A stretch of 64,000 nt of DNA from Numida meleagris (taxonomy: Eukaryota; Chordata; Aves; Galliformes; Numididae). A model generated the notes under the pieces. The model ran no database searches. It was not told the origin of the DNA and worked only from the letters and a program-made list of their open reading frames with translations. Positions 58,502 to 64,000 of the stretch are shown here, piece by piece; within the stretch, counting starts at the first letter, position 1; each line of letters opens with the position of its first letter. A program made the position numbers and the translations under genes. The stretch is from the NCBI RefSeq assembly GCF_002078875.1, contig NC_034424.1, forward strand, positions 8,411,586 to 8,475,585. The letters are read 5' to 3'.

Positions 58502-58824
58502 TCAGTCTCTCCCTGCTCCTGGTGAGACAGCACCAGGATAGCGATGACTTCTACAACCTGCAAATTTACCAGCTGCGGCCATGCGATTTAGGAGGGGTGC
58601 ATGCACGGCTGGTGTGACCTCAAGTCCATCGGTCGGACAAGGAACCACCGCACTCCGGCGCTCCACGATCCCTCGGCCACAAAGCGGGCGCTTCTCATCC
58701 AGGGCAGCCAGGTGATACTCGCAGAAGTCAATCAGCGATGCCACCTGCTCATGAAGGGGGAGTGACTTGTATTTTTTCTGAGCCAAGAAGAAGAAAGCTT
58801 CAACAAAGGCTTGCAAACACATTC
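58502..58824 (-). CDS. TTLL11: TTLL11 (tubulin polyglutamylase) probable last coding exon
   Basis: TTLL11 is a tubulin tyrosine ligase-like enzyme that adds glutamate chains to tubulin tails in cilia and spindles. On the minus strand an acceptor (CCTTGCAG) ends at 58825. The exon reads GA completing a glycine, then MCLQAFVEAFFFLAQKKYKS, LPLHEQVASLIDFCEYHLAA and LDEKRPLCGRG, then a less conserved tail to TGA at 58502-58504. The first base pair completes the codon left open by the exon at 62666-62728, so both were recognised as one gene. The catalytic TTL domain lies outside the window. Position and orientation next to DAB2IP match human. The last 50 residues could instead be replaced by an alternative 3' exon. 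Confidence 0.78.
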
Positions 58825-61800
58825 CTGCAAGGAAAATGACTTTAAAGGAGATTCATAACACACATAAACATAAAAATATCTCATTTCTGTGCTACCGAGG
58901 CCAAATGTGTATGTGCCATGTATGAACATAAAGTTGTGCTAGTTAACATACATAAACAGCAGCCATATACAGTGTTCATTAGAGGAAAAAAATTGAAGAC
59001 CAAAATGCAAGGTTCTGTCTGCATGTAACACACACCTGAGCTCATTTAGTGTCTCAATACACCGTGTGCCCAGGCTGTGTTGCAGACAGCTATTTCACTG
59101 AGGCTATTTCTGCTTTCACAAACATCAGCCTGACCAGCACCCTGGCAGCCAGAGCCAAACTGGTACTGCAAAGACTGGCTTCAAGATGTTGTGCAATTAA
59201 ACCGATGTACAATCATCCAGGATTTCTGTTGCCTCAAATACTGAGCTGAAGGCAAACCAGACGCACGCTAACATACTGAGCTTCAAGGAAAACAACTTGT
59301 TGATCTCCTTTTCCTCTGTATATCTCCTAGATGTCTTGACTCATGTCAATCAAGACTCAAGCGCTCTACAATAACAGTTTTATTTCAACTGAATAAAAAA
59401 CAAACAGCTGAATTGTAACAAGGCAAAGTGGTGCAGTGCCAGAAAATTCTGCTGCTATAATAAACTCTCTGCTCTGCCCCTTCACAAATGAGTACCCTGC
59501 AGAAGCCATACACTGCAGTACAAAACTCTTCAGGTGTTCTTTGATCACATCGACCTAATAACAAATTACCACGGCCAATGGAAAGAGGGGCTGCATATCA
59601 ACTCTAATTATTATATTTAAAACCTTGAAATAATACCTAATTTAATTTATCATTAAGAAGCCTGGCTGCAGTCAGTTTTGCAGAATGAGAGCAACAAGGA
59701 ACCGTTACAGCTGCCCTGTGTTTTACCTGGCTCTCCCAGTTTGAGTATACGCTTAAGGAGATGAGTTTAGGATGAGGTTTGGTTTTTTGCATGGTTTTTT
59801 TTCTGACAACGTTGGTTTAATTGATGCTGCAGGAAGGACACCTTTTCTAAATATTACAATTACATTCTGAAGTATAATTTCTCTCAACTAAGACTGCAGC
59901 TGGGGTCGCTTACGATCCTGGCTGTAAAACAGCTTCCAAGAGAAGCGCTGGGTTATCGGGAAGCAGCAGCTGCCAGCTCCGTAAATTATTTTATCAGTCA
60001 CGGTGAGCTGCAGGCAGGGAAAGCACCTTTAGCAACATCCACGCTGTCTCCCCCGTAAGTGACACTCAAGTGAAGCGCTGAATGAAAGAAGTCAGAAGCT
60101 GCTGTTTTACAGCAACAGTTCTCTATCGGGTACAGCTGGAAGCAGGCCAAATGCAAAGACAACAGAAGAGAGTGGGGGTTGTTAAGGAACTTATACCAGC
60201 TAACCACATAAATGACACTGAAATCCTAAATGCAAATACTCCATTTTCCATAGGTGTCATATCTGTAGAAAAAACTGACTAGACATTTCTTGACGCACCT
60301 GGAACCTTGTCCACACCTGTGAAACTGAGATTCTTGATGTTCCAGCAGAAGAGACCTACAGATCTATTATATGCAAGGGATACCTGAAGTCAGCCTCAAC
60401 TGGGAGACTTTTTTCTGTTATTTTGACATTTTGATAAAAAGATGAAAGATTACATACAGTGATGTCCAAAACCAGCCTGGGCATCACTTCAGCTGGGGAG
60501 CACAGAAGGGGTTTTCAGCAGCTTTTAGAAGATGTGAGTAAATTAGACCCCTGAAGCGACGCTCTGCTGCTCTGGTGCTGTTTACCACATTAACACCTGA
60601 GTATTATTTCAGAAATATATAGGAAGCAAGTATGTTTACTTCAAAAACCTAAGCCCATAAAATAATCAGCAGAAGAAACCCTTTATCGATGTTTCGTAAC
60701 TACCTATTCTCTTGAGCAAATAATTTACTTTAGTAACCTCAGGTAAACACGCAGTGCAATTTGTATCAAGCAGCAGAAAATGGGGCATCCTAGTATTATC
60801 TCCAGCACCCAGTACTTAAGTGGAAGTCCCTTACTGCTGCAGCAATAGCGTGCTACCACTTAGGACTAAATTATATATTCAAACATTTACAAAAATAGGG
60901 TTTGAAGAGGTTTGCATTGCAAGAAATCCTTCCTAAACTTCAACAGAGAAAATACATCCGAAAGTATCTCCCTGATCTGCACACACAGTCAGCTCTGGGC
61001 CCAAGGGTTAGCAGTGCGGATCCAGCTCTATTATAACCATTTCTCACCACGGGGAAACTAATTACATCTAAGAACGCCTGCCCTTTAGAGTGAGCAGCAG
61101 ATAGGAGCCAAACTCACAAAAGAAACCACTGACATTTCAATTAGTTTGTTTTCCTTTGAAAGGAATTTATGAGAAATCTGTCTTACAAGCCCCAGAAGTG
61201 AATGCAGATGAATTCTCTGGATACAGGTAAACTGAATGGAGTTTGTAACTTTAGAGCGAAGGATGTGATCTACCCAGTAGAGATTTGGATGGTCTGACAG
61301 GTCTGGGCTTTTTTTTTTTTTTTTTGGAGATGAAACCGATTTTCATGTTAATGTATAAAGAGAAAAAAATAATCAACGTAATCACATCTTTAAAAGGAAA
61401 CCAAAGAGATGGATGGGATGTTCTCTCCAGCCTGCTTATTAACTAGTGAGATATTTTTTGTAATAGGCAAATATTTTAAGTGCAGCTATCTAACAGGAAG
61501 GTATTTATATTCATTTTCCCAACCACTAAGATATGCAATGGTAACAGAGCAAATCACCAGGGGAGCTGGGAATAAGATCAGAGTTGAATAAACATTTTCC
61601 TGTTGGCTTAAAACTTCTAAAGAATTCTTCCTGCTGTTTAGCAAACAGCTTCCCATAGCTGCTTTTCTTGTCTAATGTTTTCAAGGAATATATTTTAGCT
61701 TAAATGCCTTTTCCTAACGGAGAGGTAAATAGCTCAAACACTGATCTGTCACGAGAGCTTGCTCGCTGGAAGGGACGCTCCAAGGGGCACGCTGCAGAAC

Positions 61801-62665
61801 GGGCCTGGCACCTCCTGCAGGAGGAACTCTGAGCAGCTGAAGGGAAGTCCCAGGACAGGGGAATCCCTGGTGGAGTCGATTAATTTCTTACAGAAGCCTT
61901 TTAGCCATACTGAGTATATTCTTACGTTGAACATTACAATCCACACTGGACTTCTAAAAGGTTTAAAAGTGACTGAAGTGACTAATGTTCTTATACGAAC
62001 AAACACAAGCGCCATTTGCCACAAGGGGTGCTGGTAGGGAAAAGCACTGCTAATCATACTTAATAAGAGCCAATTTAATAGCGAGCACTGTGTGAATTTG
62101 TACAGAAACCTATTGTCCTTCCCTCAGCCAGCACAAAGTCAGTGAAAATGGAAAGAAAATGAGTATACAGTTGGGCTACTGGGAACACCCTGGAAAGTAA
62201 TACAGGTAGTTTCCTGTGTTCCCAGAGTAACCTGTTTGGATAACAGAATTAAATCAAAATGAAGTTAATGATATTTATTTCTAGCTCCTGCATAGGTTTT
62301 TGTTTGATTTTTTTTGCTAGACCGTGTCAGCTACTCCAATAAGGACATATCTTCTTACACTGTAATTAAGTTGGAAGTTCCACTGGGAATGCTTTTAAAT
62401 GCTCTTCTGCAACAGGAGTTATGAATGCTAAATTACAAGTGTAAAAGGGGCTTATGGAAGATTTATGCCATTAAATAAACTGAAAACTAAGAGTGATATG
62501 TTCTACAGATACAGGTAAACTGCCATGGAAGTAAACACGAGTACATGCCCCAGATATACGTGCCTTGTTCCCATCATTTTTACGGAAAGCTTCAGGGGTG
62601 CTTCAGCTATCAAAACTACAAAAAAACACCAATTTTCATGGTCTTCAAATACAAAATAGCATTAC
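58825..62665 (-). other. TTLL11 last intron
   Basis: AT-rich intron between the two TTLL11 exons. It contains poly(T) at 61309-61325 and scattered short open frames without conserved features. No nested gene seen. Confidence 0.7.
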
Positions 62666-62728
62666 CTGATTCTTTGTGATCAATTCCCATACTGTTCCAC
62701 CTTCTTGTGATATCAATGTATAAGATAT
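62666..62728 (-). CDS. TTLL11: TTLL11 penultimate 63-nt exon
   Basis: On the minus strand an acceptor (TTCTGTAG) and a donor (GTAATG) bound exactly 63 nt. The exon encodes ILYIDITRRWNSMGIDHKES plus the first base of a glycine codon. Its phase fits the 58502-58824 exon perfectly, giving HKESG-MCLQAF across a 3.8-kb intron. The exon is missed by ORF length criteria. The identity rests on phase agreement, synteny and recalled family similarity. Confidence 0.78.
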
Positions 62729-64000
62729 CTACAGAAGCCATTGAAAAATTGCTGTTACTGAGTTTGCAGTTTCTGTTAAAAATGAACAACAAAGCAAAAC
62801 ATCTGATTACTTCCAAACTTCCAAGCCATAAAAACCTGTGTAAGAGCAATGCAGAGAACAATGGAGAAAATTTTACCTGCATCGTAAGTATGCTCACTGT
62901 AACTTGCTTAGTCCAACAAAAGGCATGCAGTAGATGCCTAACAAGCTATCATACATTAAGTCTATGTATCTGAAGATAAAGGCCCTGAATGTCTCACATG
63001 CAAAACATCTCACATATGCAACTTGTACTGCTGCCTGCTCAGATCAGGGCAGTGCCACATTTGCCAAGAAATGGCTGTGGGCAGGAGGAGCAGTCCAGAT
63101 AGAGGCAGGCATCTAATTCTCACCTGCACATTCAATCTCGTGTCAATATCTAATAGCAAAAGGCAGCAGGTCAGATTACACATCAACTGGTTTACCTTTG
63201 TTTTGCAAAAAAAAAAAAAGGCAAAAAAAAGTCTGAATGTTTAAATTAAAAATACAACGACCACCTATTAAGAACAGCTTTCTCTCAGGTGGCTGCTACT
63301 TCTCTGAGGCCATAACAGAATGGAGTTAATTGGTAAAACCCAGCACAAACCTGCACAGACCACCTATATAAGGCAGAGTTTGCATAGAGAAATACTCTTT
63401 TGACCGAATGATCCTGTTCGGAAAGGGCTGGAGGAAAGCTTTCAGGCACAGAGTGACTCCTGTCTCAACACCACACAGATTTATCCTATGCGTTACTGAA
63501 CACTGCATGGAAAACAGCAAGCATCTCTGGATGGATCCTAGGCATTTGGTGATAAGCACATGTGGGAGATCTGACACTCGTGTGGTCTGAGCCCACAGTA
63601 CAGTGTTGATCAGTAGATGAGAATGAGCCATCTGCCCAGGGTTCCAGATGTCTGGCAGCATGGCTGGAACCAGCGCACGTGCCAAAGCGCTGGCCAAAAG
63701 CTCCAGCCAGGAAAAAAATCTGTGAGCATTGCTTATTTTTCTAAGTTATTTTTCAGAAGGAAGGAATTATTGAAGGGAAGCAAAAATTTGGGTGCATAAT
63801 CTTTGAAACCACCTGCCCACACACATCTGCACACAAATCACGCTTGTATACTATTTCACTCTTGAAAAAATGAGAGGGAATCTATCACACAATCTGAAAA
63901 GAGCAGTGAAGACAGCATTCTGGAACAAGGCTATGCAGGTGGTGTGGATCATCGGGGGAAAAGGAAAGAAAACATTTGCCAATATTAAAAAGTTTAATTT
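62729..64000 (-). other. TTLL11 upstream intron (partial)
   Basis: AT-rich sequence beyond the acceptor of the 63-nt exon. No further TTLL11 exon with good splice sites was found before the window ends. Short open frames here look random. Confidence 0.6.

Noticed and set aside
4242..61325. Poly(A)/poly(T) runs at 4242-4258, 44388-44404, 48753-48768 and 61309-61325 as retroposon or processed-pseudogene tails
   Set aside because: No gene-like sequence precedes them and no flanking target-site duplication was found.
1..64000. CR1 LINE elements, common in bird genomes
   Set aside because: I looked for the typical 3' end octamer repeats and the conserved 3' UTR words and saw none. Old, degraded copies cannot be excluded by eye.

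Overview
Organism and locus. The window is vertebrate nuclear DNA, most likely from a bird and possibly a galliform. Its genes are split into short exons with canonical GT..AG junctions and short, GC-rich introns typical of an avian microchromosome. Two neighbouring genes are recognisable: DAB2IP on the plus strand and the 3' end of TTLL11 on the minus strand. They lie tail to tail, the same order as human 9q33, whose avian counterpart is, from memory, chicken chromosome 17. The synteny supports calling the first gene DAB2IP rather than its paralogues RASAL2 or SYNGAP1. There are no bacterial or viral operons, CRISPR arrays, tRNAs or rRNAs. Layout. 1-8443 is non-coding and probably a 5' DAB2IP intron. 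It contains a CpG island (about 1550-3660) interrupted by an assembly gap of 730 N (2336-3065), where an alternative promoter or first exon could hide. 8444-40831 holds thirteen consecutive DAB2IP coding exons. Their phases agree at all twelve junctions and they encode 1066 residues: the C-terminal part of the PH domain, the C2 domain, the RasGAP domain with its arginine finger, a long Ser/Pro-rich region with a polyproline run, a C-terminal coiled coil and the natural stop. The 3'UTR probably runs from 40832 to an ATTAAA signal at 45640. 45680-58500 is intergenic. It has a plus-strand A and C excess (visual impression) and contains a second CpG island at about 52970-53890, with a 14-copy heptamer repeat on its edge and a strong minus-strand splice donor at 53200. 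That combination suggests an unannotated minus-strand transcript. 58502-58824 is the probable terminal coding exon of TTLL11, and 62666-62728 is the preceding 63-nt exon, in matching phase. How the genes relate. DAB2IP is a cytoplasmic Ras GTPase-activating scaffold. TTLL11 is a tubulin polyglutamylase. Their adjacency is conserved synteny and not a functional operon. Nothing I can see amounts to a new biological system. The points most worth checking are the gap inside the CpG island, the possible antisense or intergenic transcript from the second island, a 9-nt tandem splice acceptor in DAB2IP, and several AT-rich intronic blocks that look like conserved enhancers.
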